Position numbers and translations under genes: made by a program
Part shown: positions 38,767-50,624 of the stretch, piece after piece
How the letters are laid out: each line of letters starts with the position of its first letter
Numbering within the stretch: position 1 is the stretch's first letter
Notes under the pieces: generated by a model
What the model saw: only the letters and a program-made list of their open reading frames with translations
What the model was told of the DNA's origin: nothing
The model's database searches: none
From: Callorhinus ursinus
Taxonomy: Eukaryota > Chordata > Mammalia > Carnivora > Otariidae
DNA length: 64,000 bases
Assembly (NCBI RefSeq): GCF_003265705.1
Contig: NW_020312785.1
Span: 23,911,102-23,975,101 of the forward strand
Direction of reading: 5' to 3'

Positions 38767-38810
<44 letters not shown>

Positions 38811-40570
38811 CGAATGTTACTCTAAGCCATTTTTACTGTGCACATCAATGGAATTAAATGAAAACATCCACTAGATATATTTCACTCATGAGATCATTCT
38901 TCAGGTTCAATAATTATGTATCATTCTGATAGGTATGCTTTCCTTTTAACCTCCTCATTAGAATAACAAAGAAGTCAAAGTAATTTTTGGTAATCAAAAT
39001 GGGAAAGTAGCATGAAGCCATAATAAGGGAAAGCCAGCTGAGGAGCCTGCTACAAAACAATACCATGTATAATTGGTTCTTAATTATGCAAATTTAACAA
39101 ATGGCAGAAGGATGGTTGCATTTCTTGACCAAGGCTGCCTGCCAAGTCAACAAGCTGACATCAATGGAGGAAGGAGCTCACTCTGTGATCCTGACTGCTG
39201 CGTCTTTCTCCACATTGCCAAAATATTTTTGTGGAAGAAAGAAATCTGTTGATTTACTAAAACCAGTTAAATTCATGTTTTTGGTATGAGTGAATATCTA
39301 CAATAGCATCATTAATAAAGTTTTTTATGCACATTATTAAATTCTTTTTATCATAGGTTTATAGACACCAGAAGAAATCCAAATAATAATTAGTGTATAC
39401 ATTTGTATGGAGGGTAAGTTTGCTCCATAGTTCTTCATGAAAAATAATCTCTATACATTAGATGAAGGTTTTTGCAAAAAAATTAACTCATTAAAAAATA
39501 AATACAAATTGCTTTTTAATACAACAAATAAAGAAACAATGTATACAGGAAATTAATTTTCATTTTTTACCGATTTTGTATATATTTTAAAATATCTTAA
39601 AATGCTCTTTATAAGCAACCACTTTAAAATTCATTTATTCAGGTGCTTGCATTGAGACCTCTGTAAGCCAGAGCTACCCTCTAGAAACATTGCTCTCTTC
39701 TTCGGCTCTGATATGCAACGGCTTGAAGTTCCCCATTGCTCCCACACCTTCTGTTCCTAACCTAGCACCCACAGGTACCTGTGCTCTCCTGAAATAATGG
39801 AAAATATCTGCAGAATCCAGCAATCTCGTAACTTCAAAATGGTAGATTTGGCCTCTTGTGAAGCAATAGACATATTTTTGGTATATTTTCCAGTACATTC
39901 ATTATGGACATGACTTTAAGGGAGGCAAAATAAATTTATTTGAATACTTTCTTTCCTTCTCTCAAAATTTATTTACTTTACTACTGTTTTGAAGGAGGTA
40001 GAGTGGCGCCATGTTTTAGCATCTTGCCAGTGAAATTAACCTCTCAACGTATTCTAGTCTGTAACAGGCACTAAAGTCATTCACTGCTTCTGAAAGAGCA
40101 AAATTTGAAAGGAGTGCTCTGATCATTTGCCAGAGTTTGAGACTCCACATAGGGTCCTGGTAAAAATGTATTTTAATAGGTCAGAAAAAAAATTCCTGAA
40201 CAGGTTGGAAGATATAGCATAGTTGCCAAGAATTGAAGAATAGGGGAAAAGAAGAGCAAGGGAAAGGGATATGTAGTAGCCGTGATTTAGAATTAGACTA
40301 TAAACTAAATTAAGGTGGAATCACTGGTAGAAAATATGGGTTGAGGGATGTCCTTCACTGAAATTTTTGCCTTAATTTTTGTATGTACATAAAATATTCT
40401 CTACCTAAAATAGCACCATCGCAGACGAAGTAAAAAAATAAGTGTCTTTTTTTTTGGAGGGGTTTTCCTATGTATCAAACATCAGCCAGTCATCTCTCCT
40501 ACCTGTAAATCCTAAATCCCAAAGTTCACATTAATAATGAGTTAATTACGGTTTTATAAATTTCTGTAGT
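36800..40570. other. Mostly unique intron
   Basis: Holds the (CA)n at 38768 and a possible old repeat near 37630-37860 ('ggaatgggcacttgattcag...ccaatcaaagcc'), which I could not assign. An octamer-like ATGCAAAT lies at 39086-39093 in a conserved-looking segment (39050-39290). No gene is supported. Confidence 0.45.
38768..38809. repeat. (CA)n microsatellite
   Basis: About 21 uninterrupted CA units, long enough to be length-polymorphic. Confidence 0.95.
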
Positions 40571-40576
40571 GAAATA

Positions 40577-41052
40577 CAGATAGCCCCTGATTTATGATGG
40601 TTTGATTTATGAATTTTCAACGTTATGACGTTGCAAAAGTGATACACATTCAGTAAAAACTGTCCTTTGAATTCTGAATTTGGAACTTTCTCCAGGTTAG
40701 CGATGTGTGCTATGGTCCCCTCTCAGGCTACAGGGCAGAAGCAGCAGAGCTGCAGCACCCAGTCAGCCCTGTGATCATGAGGGCAAATACGTGGTATACA
40801 TACAACCATTATGTTTTTCATTTTCAATAAATTGCATGAGCTCATTCAACACTGTAGTATAAAACAGGCTCTGTGTTAGATGGTTTGTTCATCTGTAGGT
40901 TAACCTAAATGTTCTGAGCACATTTAAGGTAGGTTAGGCTAATCTGTGATGTTTGGTAGGTTAGGTGTATTGAGTGCATGTTTGACTTACAGTATTTTCA
41001 ATGTATGATGGGTTATGGAGATGTAACCCCAGCATAAGTTGAGTCAGATCTG
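40577..41052 (+). mobile_element. Non-autonomous Tigger-like (TcMar) DNA transposon
   Basis: The left end CAGATAGCCCCTGATTTATG and the reverse complement of the right end (CAGATCTGACTCAACTTATG) form imperfect terminal inverted repeats, and each end abuts a TA dinucleotide (40575-40576, 41053-41054), the mariner/Tigger target. The internal 'aaggtaggttaggctaatctgtgatgtttggtaggttaggtgtattgag' is typical of a mammal-wide element of this class. At 476 bp there is no transposase. The subfamily is not named here. Confidence 0.78.
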
Positions 41053-41189
41053 TACTTTATTCATTCAAAATGGAATTGGCCCAGAATGGTTTTAATATCA
41101 GCAAAATATTGTGTTACTTTTCAGTCTATTCATATTTCACTTATTTTAAAGTGATCAGACATATATTCTTAGTGGCAAGCATGAGATTT

Positions 41190-41244
41190 AAAACAAAACA
41201 AAACAAAATAAATAAAATAAATAAAATAAAATAAAATAAAATAA
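41190..41244. repeat. (AAATA)n / (AAAC)n A-rich simple repeat
   Basis: Runs of AAAAC units turn into AAATA units over about 55 bases. Confidence 0.9.
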
Positions 41245-41875
41245 AGCTGGGTACTATAGGCCATGGACATCATGAATCACTGGAAAAAATTAAATTTCTA
41301 GAACAAATATATAAAAAATATATTTAAATGGTTGATTCCAACTGCTTTTAAAGCATTTTCAGTCATCTTGCTTCCTGGGACTCATATTTTGACAGGCTTT
41401 CACTGTCTTGAAACAACAAAAAGAATCCTACATAGAAAAGTGAGTGCATTTACTTGTTTGTATAGTTCAAACACATGAATGAATGCCATTGTCAGGCTTG
41501 TTCTTCCTGCATTCCCTGGCTAAATCTTAAAGGAATATAGAATACATAACTTTCAGGTATTCACATTTTACAAATAGCATTGGCCTGGTAACGACAGTGT
41601 GCTGATTATACCATAGAAGTATACCAGTAAGACACATCCCTGCAATTCACAAAAATTCTTCGAAGACAATGTACGGTTTTGTTTTATAAAGGGAGATCAA
41701 AATGAAATTCCCAAGGGTGGAAAAAACAAAACAAAGAACCAGTGAGTCATCAACATTACTTAAGAATAGATTTCTAAAGAAGCACCTGTTTAATATAAAT
41801 GTGGTCCAAATCCTTTAACAAATTCAGCAAGAGTCTTTGCATGGTCTCTAGTATCTGCAGGCAATATTAAAAAGC

Positions 41876-41899
41876 AAAAAAAAAAAAAAAAAAAAAAAA
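41876..41899. repeat. Poly(A) tract of about 24 bases
   Basis: A pure A run with no obvious retro-element body or flanking duplication next to it. Confidence 0.9.
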
Positions 41900-42239
41900 G
41901 TTACAGTACTAGTTTGTGGTTTCAAAGGAACATAGCACAGTCTCTTTAGAAGGAAATACATCAGAAGACTGCATATTTGAAAGACATTTAGAGCAAAGGT
42001 TCATGTTACTAACATCTGGTACACGGAGACGACACAAAATCAAATTGCTCCCGTTTCTATAGTGTAAGCAGAATATAAGCACCTCTCCTCCCCGGCGGCC
42101 ACCGCTGCTATACTGGACCAGCCCACCATTATCACTTGCCTGCATTTTTACAATAGCTTCAACTGCTCTTCCCAGTTATACTCTTGCTTCCGTATAGTCT
42201 TCTTTAAAAACAACATCCTCAGTGATCCCACTAAAATAT

Positions 42240-42765
42240 AAGTCGGATCATGCTTCTGTTCTGCTTAGAAGTATCCAGTGATTCCCCTTTTGTTGTATTC
42301 CCCTTCAAATTCAGAATTGAAGACATAGTTCTTATTGTGGCCTACAAGGACATTCACAATCTGGCCTTCTATCAGCGCTCCGATGTCACTCCCCAGCCCT
42401 CTTTCTGGCAATACCTAGCGGGCTTCTCAGACACCCTGTGAGTTCCCTCTGCTAGAACACTTTCCCCGGAGAGACACATGGCTTAATCTCTTAAATCCAT
42501 CAAGCTTTCGCTTGGCTATGACCTTCACAAATCTGACACCTCATTTAGAATGAAACACACCCTATCACATGACACTTATCACATCTTAATTGGCTTTGAA
42601 GTTAATTTGTGCACATACTGCTTATTTGACGCCACTCTCCCCCCACATTCCTAGAATGTAAGCTCCAGAAGGACAGGGCTTCTGCATTACAGTTTAAACT
42701 AATGCTTTGCCAGAGCCTGGAATAATGCTGGGCACATAAGAAGATGCTCAATAAGCATCATGCAC
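42240..42765 (+). repeat. L2 LINE 3' end
   Basis: 'ttcagaattgaagacatagttcttattgtggcctacaaggacattcacaatctggcc' begins the match. 'cctagaatgtaagctccagaaggacagggc' and 'gcctggaataatgctgggcacataagaagatgctcaataag' complete it. This is one of the clearest L2 copies in the window. The 63-codon frame at 42250-42441 lies inside it and is not a gene. Confidence 0.9.
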
Positions 42766-43209
42766 ACAACATCGTAATTCACATAAAGTCGGAGCTCAGT
42801 AACTTGACGATCTATGTTTTGGCTGGAGACTTTTTCTGCCATAGCATTTGCTGCAGTAATGCTTTCCGTAACATGTGGCTATTAGGTGCAGTTGCTGCGT
42901 TGTCCCTAATTAGTTGAGGCACCTCAAAAATCTGAATATGTTCTTATGAAGCACTTTGCAAAGTTACTGACGTCTCTCATGTGGAACAATTCATCTATTT
43001 GAGGTTGTTGGGATGTTATGCATGAACTCTGAATACCCTCCAAGAGAATTTTCAATTCCTCATCATAAGGAGATGGTCCACAAAGCCTTTTGGGAAGGAG
43101 CCAATTCAAATGACTAGGAGTAAGTGTCCGAACATTCTTGTTCTTTTCAAATAATAGGAAGCTCTAAGTTACCTCAGGAGTCCCACATTCTAAGGCTTGA
43201 AAGAGTATC

Positions 43210-43722
43210 ATTCCTCCTGGACCCATCAATTACAAAAATTCCAATATTACCCCCCCAAAAACTGTCTGCCAGATTTGGGTATTTATAACTGAACAACGTG
43301 CATTAAACCAGTTACATATCTAATCCACTGGGATAGTCCCTTTGATGTATCCTCTTGGAAAGGCTACCATGTCGCTATGAAGATATTTTGTGGATGTGAT
43401 TAAAGTCTATAGTCAGTTGATATTAATTAAAGGAGATTATCCTGAATGAATAATCTGGATGGACCTGATTCAATAAATTGAAAGGCCTTAAAAACAGAGC
43501 TGGGGCTTCCTTGAGGGTACAAGAAATTCCACCTGTAGATAGCAACTTCAGCACATGGGCACGTTCCAGCCTGCTCTCCTGAGGGCCTGCTCCGCAGATG
43601 GTAGACTTACCTAGCCAGACCCTGAAATTATGCAAATCAGTTCCTTGCACTAAATCTCTTAATGCATATCTTCCACTGTATATCTGCCTCTTTGATTGAA
43701 CCCTGACCGACAGAGCTACTAA
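43210..43722 (+). repeat. Ancient LTR-like interspersed repeat
   Basis: 'gatattttgtggatgtgattaaagtctatagtcag...ggagattatcctgaatgaataatctggatggacctgattcaa' and, near the end, 'aaatctcttaatgcatatcttcc...gaaccctgaccgacaga' have the layout of an old mammalian LTR-type repeat. No flanking duplication or internal viral sequence was found. The family is not certain. Confidence 0.45.
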
Positions 43723-43979
43723 TGCCTTAAGGTGTCAAAGGACTTGATGGAGATCACAAGGACATAGCCACTGTACGTGTCATCCAGTGCCTGTGGCCAA
43801 TCCACTGCTGTAAGAAATAAGTAGAACTTGGAGCATCTTTACAAACTTGCCCTTGCATAAATTTTGTCTAGATGATTGTTTATGATGGCATTGCAGAGAC
43901 TGGATATTCATTATCCTTCCAGGGCCTTCATTTGGAATTTTTATTCCCCATTTTATTTTATACCATTTTATTTGTATTC

Positions 43980-44510
43980 AGGAACCCTCTTTTATGATTA
44001 CAGACTTATGAAATGATATTATCATATCCCAATTATGACATAAAGAATTTTCATGAAATCTCCCACTAGAATGTAAGTTGCATGATGCAAGACAGAATCT
44101 TAATGCGTGTGTGTGCCAACTGTTTTCACTCCTCAACCTCTTTCTCCTGTTTTCTAAGCACCCATTGTGCCTTAATGTCTTTTCCCGTCCCTTTGGGTCA
44201 AAGTAGTAATTTACTAATTCCCTTTGAATATTCTGTCCTTTGTATTATATGACTTAATACTCACATTAGTTTCTAGCAACAAACAAATAAACAGGCTTAT
44301 GTTTGGGGCCCATTCTTGTTTGTCTATTCAGCTCAGGTCTTCTCTGTGTGTGTGTGTATGTGTGTGCACATCTGTGTGAAAACATGTTGTAAGAACAAAA
44401 AATACTCAAAAAAATAAAAGAATATAAAGAGAAAAAAAGAGTTTGTTTACTAATATATCCTAAGTGTCCAAGTCAGTAAATAGTAAGTATTTGTTGTGTG
44501 AACGAGTCAT
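43980..44510 (+). repeat. Diverged L2 LINE 3' fragments
   Basis: 'actagaatgtaagttgcatgatgcaagac' and, 370 bases later, 'gtcagtaaatagtaagtatttgttgtgtgaacgagtc' match successive parts of the L2 3' end. The middle is poorly matched and contains a short TG repeat (44347-44366). Confidence 0.45.
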
Positions 44511-44571
44511 TTGCACTCTATGGAATAAAAAATCTTCCAGGGATATCTTAGGCTTCTAAATTAATGCTACT

Positions 44572-44757
44572 GGGACGCCGGGGTGGCTCAGTCGGTTAAG
44601 CGTCTGCCTTCGGCTCAGGTCATGATACCAGGGTCCTGGCACTGAGTCTTGCATCAGGCTCCTTGCTCAGCAGGGAGCCTGCTTCTCCCGCTCCTTGTGC
44701 CCCTCCTCCCGCTAATGCTCTCTCTCTCACAAATAAATATATAAAATCTTGAAAAAA
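44572..44757 (+). mobile_element. can-SINE, sense orientation
   Basis: Starts GGGACGCCGGGGTGGCTCAG, then TCGGTTAAGCGTCTGCCTTC (tRNA-like), 'ctcagcagggagcctgcttc', CT-rich tail and A-rich end. The flanks 'aaattaatgctactgg' and 'aaattattgctactgg' form a target-site duplication with one mismatch. The head carries a C-to-A and a T-to-G change from the usual GGGGCGCCTGGG. Confidence 0.93.
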
Positions 44758-45574
44758 ATAAATTATTGCTACTGGTATTCACTCTGCCTGAGACAATATT
44801 AACATATCCATGAGTCTCCAAAGTTGGACGCTGTCAAAATTCAGGATACTCAATTTCTAATCATTTTCAAATCGTGTGTCCTAACAGAGGCAACAAGTGC
44901 TGAACCACATCATTTTCTCCTGGTCAAGGTGAATGCTGACTTTACCGATGACCACATCAAATAAAGGGGTTTTTTTAGGCATAAAATCGATAGCACAAAG
45001 GCATTTCCTAATCCATCCAGAGCATCTAAACTCACGCTGGTTACTTCTTTGAAGTTAAAGTTTTTGTTTTCATTTGTTTATTCTTAACCACTTCTGGCTG
45101 CTTGTATCAATACAATTCCAGAAAATACAAGACAGCGGTTTATTCCTTAGCCAGAGCGGCATATAGAATTTGGCCCACTGTGAACTCTTTGAAACTGCTT
45201 TGTATACACCCATACACTGTACCTTCTTCAAGAAATCAATTACGCAATTCTGTTCTTCTCAATTCCTAATGACTTATATCTTCCCAACATCAGTTGACTG
45301 CTGATAAGCGACTGTTATCATTTTGGGCAAACCCTCTTTATATCCATCATGAAACGATGCAGTAGCCTTCTCGTAGGGCATTTGGCCTCTCATCTGCCCT
45401 GACCAGTAACTTCCTTTCACATCACTGTTTTTTCAATTTTTTTTCTTAAAAAGCAACACAAAAACCACTTTCATCATCTCACACCTTCGTTCCAGATCTC
45501 ACAGTGACCCCTCCCTTTTCTACTAATGCAATCTTAGAATCCTGATCTGACACTCAAAACCTTTTCAAAACACG

Positions 45575-45815
45575 AGCTCTCATGTCAGAATGTCTGTGTC
45601 TGAATTTCGGTTTTGCTGCTTATTAGCTGTATGACTCAGTTAAATTACTTAAATGCATTGTACTTCATCTTCTTCCCATCTGTAAAATGAAAGTAAGTAA
45701 TAGAATCCACTTTATGAGGTAGTTAAGAGGATTCAATGAATTAATACATGGAAGGAATTTAGAATGCTCCTGCCAAATGGTAACTGCTAAGTACATGTTA
45801 CCTTTCATCATCATC
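45575..45815 (+). repeat. MIR SINE
   Basis: 'gtgtctgaatttcggttttgctgcttattagctgtatgactcag...ttcttcccatctgtaaaatgaaag...gaggtagttaagaggattcaatgaattaatacatgg' is a nearly full-length forward MIR. Confidence 0.9.
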
Positions 45816-46569
45816 AGTGTTATAATAATTATTTATAACTGGTACTGTATGTGGGTCAAGTGGAACCTACTATTTAGAGGAATGTATTTTAATATAAAAT
45901 ATAAATAGAATATACTTGTATAAAAGTATTAAAAAAGAGGCAATTTGCACAGCTAGGAACTTAGAGAAACTGGATTTAGAAGCATTCCTCCATAGCTTTG
46001 CTGGCACAACCATACCAGCCTTTTTTGTGATTTGCTTAACAGAACATCCAGAGAAGAGCCAATGGAGACAGTTTATCTCATCAGAGGAAACATTCAGCTT
46101 TAATCATCACCCTACTAAAAGAAATACTTTGATGTTGAGTCATAACCTTTTGTTTTATGCAATATAATAAATGTTATTTCTTCTAGGGAGATTATTTCTA
46201 TTCTCAGAAATCCTTAAGGGGGTTCACAGGAAAAAAGAGAGAGATGGAGAGAGAGAGAGAGAAATACCATGAAGCTATAAGTAAATTTGGGCAGGAACTC
46301 CTTTGGTTTCTGAAAATGACCTTCATCTCAAAACAGTAAAGTACATTCACATTTTATCTCTCTTCTATTAATCCTCAAGACTACTGCTCTGGCCAGCTCA
46401 TTTTACTACCCCCAAGACTCTTAGGTTAATTTCTGTCACTACTATTTTACTCATGTTGCTCCTCCTTTGTAGAAATCTTTCTCTCTCTAATGTTTGGAAG
46501 TCAAGTTCAAGTTCTGTGTGTCAAAAATTCTTCAATATCTCTAGCCACAAGCAAACTCTCCATTCATGA

Positions 46570-47060
46570 GCAGCCATTCATTTACTTATTTAGTCAATAT
46601 TGACTCACTGCCCCCTATGTTTCAGGCACTGTGCTAAGAGCTGAGGATTTAGGAGTGGATAATAAGGGTTCTCGTTCTCAAAGGAGCTGACATTAAGGAA
46701 AAAAAAAACAGTATTGTCATTATTTGTACAAATAATTAATTATAGGTGTTATGAAAGTATGCTAGGAGCACATTTAAGAGTGTTTTTTTGCTGGGGGAAG
46801 CTTCAATGAGGAAGCTGAGGCTTGAAAAATAAAGATGAGTTAGTTAAACAAAGCTCGATGGATGAAGAGGACATTGGTAGCACAGAAAAGGATGATTTGG
46901 GTTGGGGCAGAAAGCACTGAAGATCGCAGAATGAGAAGGAGAATGGAGCTATTGAAGAACTGAAGGCAGGCCAGTCCAGCTACAGCCTACGCAGCCAGTG
47001 GGACACGGATGTGATGGATATCAGGCTGGTAATGATCTGGGTCACCCGAAGAGTACTTAT
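46570..47060 (-). repeat. L2-related LINE fragment, antisense
   Basis: 'tttcaggcactgtgctaagagctgaggatttaggagtggataataagggttctcgttctcaaaggagctgacatt' matches reversed L2 3' end. The 'gaggaagctgaggcttgaaaaataaagatgagttag' part continues in the order of the same repeat class. A (GA)n stretch at 46236-46262 lies before it. Confidence 0.6.
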
Positions 47061-47064
47061 TAGT

Positions 47065-50000
47065 GCCAAGCATCTGGATTCAGCCCTGGGCCATACAACA
47101 GATAAACATTCATTTTATTATTTTATTATAGTGCATTAGTTTTAGATTTCTCCATACCATCCATACAGAGATTTCATCCAAGACTCTAAGGTAGAAGTGT
47201 AGGGATCTTGTCATTTATTTCTGGTTTTGCCCCACAGATACATTGTAGACAGGAAGTACTTGTCGAGATTATAGGACTCCACTTTCATCCTGTTCATCTT
47301 TACCTTTTTTGTTTGTAGAAAAAAAAAAGACACACGTCCACACACACAGTTTTTAATATTATGTGTATAGAAAAGTTTTCAAAGAAAATCTAAATACCAG
47401 AATGACTACATGGACTACTTGATTTTAATCAATGTAGAAGATAACACTCCTCTATGACTAAAGATTCTAAGTGTTTAAAACCTGGAGAAAAAAATCCTCT
47501 CACGTAGGCATTGTAATCAGACTCTTTAGGGTTGGTCACTTTTGTAAGTAATTAACCATGCAACAAAACCACATAAAAATGATTCAGCGCTGCCATTACC
47601 ATTTTGGGACCAGAATAAATGTTAGGAACAAGTGATGAGAAATAAACAACCTATGTGTATTTCGTTACCTCAATTCAAATTTCACAAGTTATGTAAGTCT
47701 TAATGTCTTAGCATAAGCAAGGAGAATATCTTAGGTTTCCTGAGCATATAAAAGTCAGGATGGGGCCTACAAATCTCTTATCTTAAAGTTTAGGGAAAAT
47801 TACATGAAGATTTGACATTCATATTTGTCATAGTTTTAACTTATAAAAATGTAAATAAGAGGTTTAAAAACTCTAAATGTAAGTGTTCAGAGAGAGAGAG
47901 AAAGAGAGGGAGAGAGAAAGGAGAGGGATCTTTAATAACAAAGGAAACCATAAGTACAAGGGCCTTAGCTATCTGCATATCCTAGAGTTCAGCTCTTTCA
48001 TAACATATTCTCTCTAAATTAGAGTTCAGGGCCATTGTGCCAATCAGGAGTGAAGGGGCAAATGGAACCTTCAAGCTTTCATTCTAGGGCCTCATTTACC
48101 TACTAATTACTGATGAAATCATTACAGGACTCCATCCGTCAACACACCGTTCATTTCTGTTAACACGTGAATGCTGTCAGAGGCTGGGGTATGCTATTTA
48201 GGTTGCTATTTGTCAGAAAATTTAAATGTGTTTCCAGTTTAGTTAACAATTTAAGGTCACTCTTCTCTTCTTAAAATAATCCACATCAAGTAAACACACC
48301 AACCTCAATCCATGTAGTCGCCAGTAGGCCCACTACTTAGGTATCTAAGAACTGTATTTGTAAATTTTTTGCAGCTTTAACCAGGAAAAGATCTGAAATG
48401 TTCAGATGGCTTTGTGCCTAAACTTGATTTTTCATCAGTTTGTTTTTCATGCTGGGCACTTGCATCCATCTGAAATAAGTTGTTTTTTATATTTGTGTTC
48501 ATTTCCTTTTAACAAAGAATTTGCCTTATATATAACCTCCCATCATTTGGAAAGATTTTATGTGGTTTATATTTTGCAGTTGTGTGCCGGATCCAGACAT
48601 ACTAAGTCACAAGAGCCAACTGATATATTTTCAGGGATTTTATAAGCCAATTAACAAAATCCATTATTTAACAAATTTATTATTAAAAGTTAAATTATAC
48701 AAATTTACATTTAAGTATGTTAAAACAAAGCTGATAGATACTAAAAACTCATTGTTTCCTAATTTTTCTATGATCATGATATTATTTGCATGTATTTTAT
48801 CTGTATGGTAGAAATACTATATAATATTGTATTATTGAGCATCTCTTTTCAATTTTACACTCAGGGACATCACATTAGTAGCTTGACCCTGGACATGGTG
48901 TAAGTATTTATGCCACAGAAATTGGAAAGAAACCCTACCCATCAGGGATTGGCTTTTTGTTTTGTTGATTATCTAAAGAAAGTGATGAAGAAAATATTAA
49001 TAATGCAGCTTAAACTCATGTCATATCAGTAGCCATTATATTGTAAATAGCATGCATAAAAAAGACAAAATATTCTTCTATTATTTAAAAACTACTACTT
49101 GTTTCAGCAAAGAGGTCATTCGCCTTACTGATGAACAAGTGAAGTCTGGCCTACATCTTTATTGTTCCATTTGTCTTACTCATTAGTGTAAATGAAAATA
49201 TCAACCAACACTTATGTCAGAACAAAAAATGCAACCATAGGCTGGCTGAAAGTTAGGGAGAAATCAATTAAAATACTCTCTGAGAATCAACTGACTCTAT
49301 ATGAAATCTACAATAAAAACATGATAGATATAGTATTATTACTTATAAATTATGTACTATACATTATGATACTGGCATTATACTATACCGGCATTATACA
49401 CACAGAGTCACATCCCTTTCCTCTGGAGAGTCCATTGTTAAAATATTTATAACCATATCAGTGCTTGTATGACTATATAAAATATAACAAGGTTATTTAT
49501 AATTTATATATATAATAATTTATATTTATAATTTATAATATATAATATATAAATTAACATTATGTGCTACTCTAAAACCAATGAATAGACATAAAGATGG
49601 AGCCAGAAGCAAGACTTGTAAACAATAACAAGAACAGGAAAAGCCACTCAAGCCTACTAAGTTTCCATGGGTCATCTAAATTTGCTCCAAATTTCTTAGT
49701 AGTCAGTGTGAAAAACAAGACCCAGTGGATTACTAATTCCTGAATGCTTCTGAAGTGAAAGCATATTGGTTACTTAGGATTAACTATTTTTGATCTTACA
49801 TGTGTTTGTAGGAGCTTGGCTCAAATTGTAATCATTGCAGGTTATTGTGAATGACCACGAAAGTGTCCAAACAAATAAATAAACCAAATAAATCATCACC
49901 ATCTATCTTGAAAAGGAAAACCTCCTTATCCTTTAACAAAATCTCTTCATTCTATTAACTAAAACATCCTTATTCTATTAACTACAATGTCCAATATTCG

Positions 50001-50325
50001 GTACTTAATGTTTCCCTCAGGAGACAGCACCCTTGAAAACATGATTTTCCCAGACCTACCCCCTAAGGATCTGGCATGTTTAGCAGGACGGTGTTGATTA
50101 CACAGTGCTCTCAAAGGGGGGTTATCGCAGACTGTCCTCATTTTTGTTAATTTCGAGTGATCCCAGACTTGACATACAATTGTATTAAAGAGAAGTACAG
50201 AACTGCATTGCTCCTAATTATGTGTATCTCATTATTTCCTTTGTTTTAATCCTAAACTCTATTTCTCCAGCTATCCTTCCCACTATATCTACCCTGTGAA
50301 TGGTTACTGTTCATACGGCAATGCC
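47065..50325. other. Unique AT-rich intron
   Basis: Contains a GA-rich stretch (47889-47920) and an AT-only patch (49490-49555) but no recognised gene or transposon. Frames at 48406-48811 and 49192-49452 are chance frames in AT-rich DNA. Confidence 0.5.
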
Positions 50326-50329
50326 CACC

Positions 50330-50620
50330 CTTTCTAGGATATGCCATACACTTTCTGTTGCTTATGAAATTTACTCTTTTGGTCTGAAATACTTTTCTTA
50401 TTTAGGATCGAAGAATTTCTGTTCACCCTACAAGACTCAGGCCTAGGTGCTAACTCTTGATCCTCCCAAGAGGAGTTAATAGCTTTTTGTTCTCTGTTCC
50501 TTAGAGATACTTCTTATGTGTCTGTTCTTAAGAATTTTGTGAAGCTCAGCAGTTTAACTGCTTTCATATCTACCTTGGTACAACTGAAGACTCTCGCAGT
50601 TGTTGTCTGTGTCTTGGGGA
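50330..50620 (+). repeat. L2 LINE fragment
   Basis: 'ttggtctgaaatacttttctt...ttctgttcaccctacaagactcaggcc...tcctcccaagaggagttaatagc...gtctgtgtcttgggg' resembles the L2 3' region, with the usual final 'gtaagct...caataaa' part missing. Confidence 0.55.
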
Positions 50621-50624
50621 TGAA

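Noticed and set aside
42250..42441. 63-codon plus frame
   Set aside because: Entirely inside a recognisable L2 3' end.
44572..44757. Dog- or cat-specific SINE subtype
   Set aside because: The body (cagcagggagcctgcttctcc) differs from the dog-type (ccgggatcgaatcccacgtc) and cat-type (ctgacagctcagagcc) forms as I recall them, so an arctoid source is favoured.
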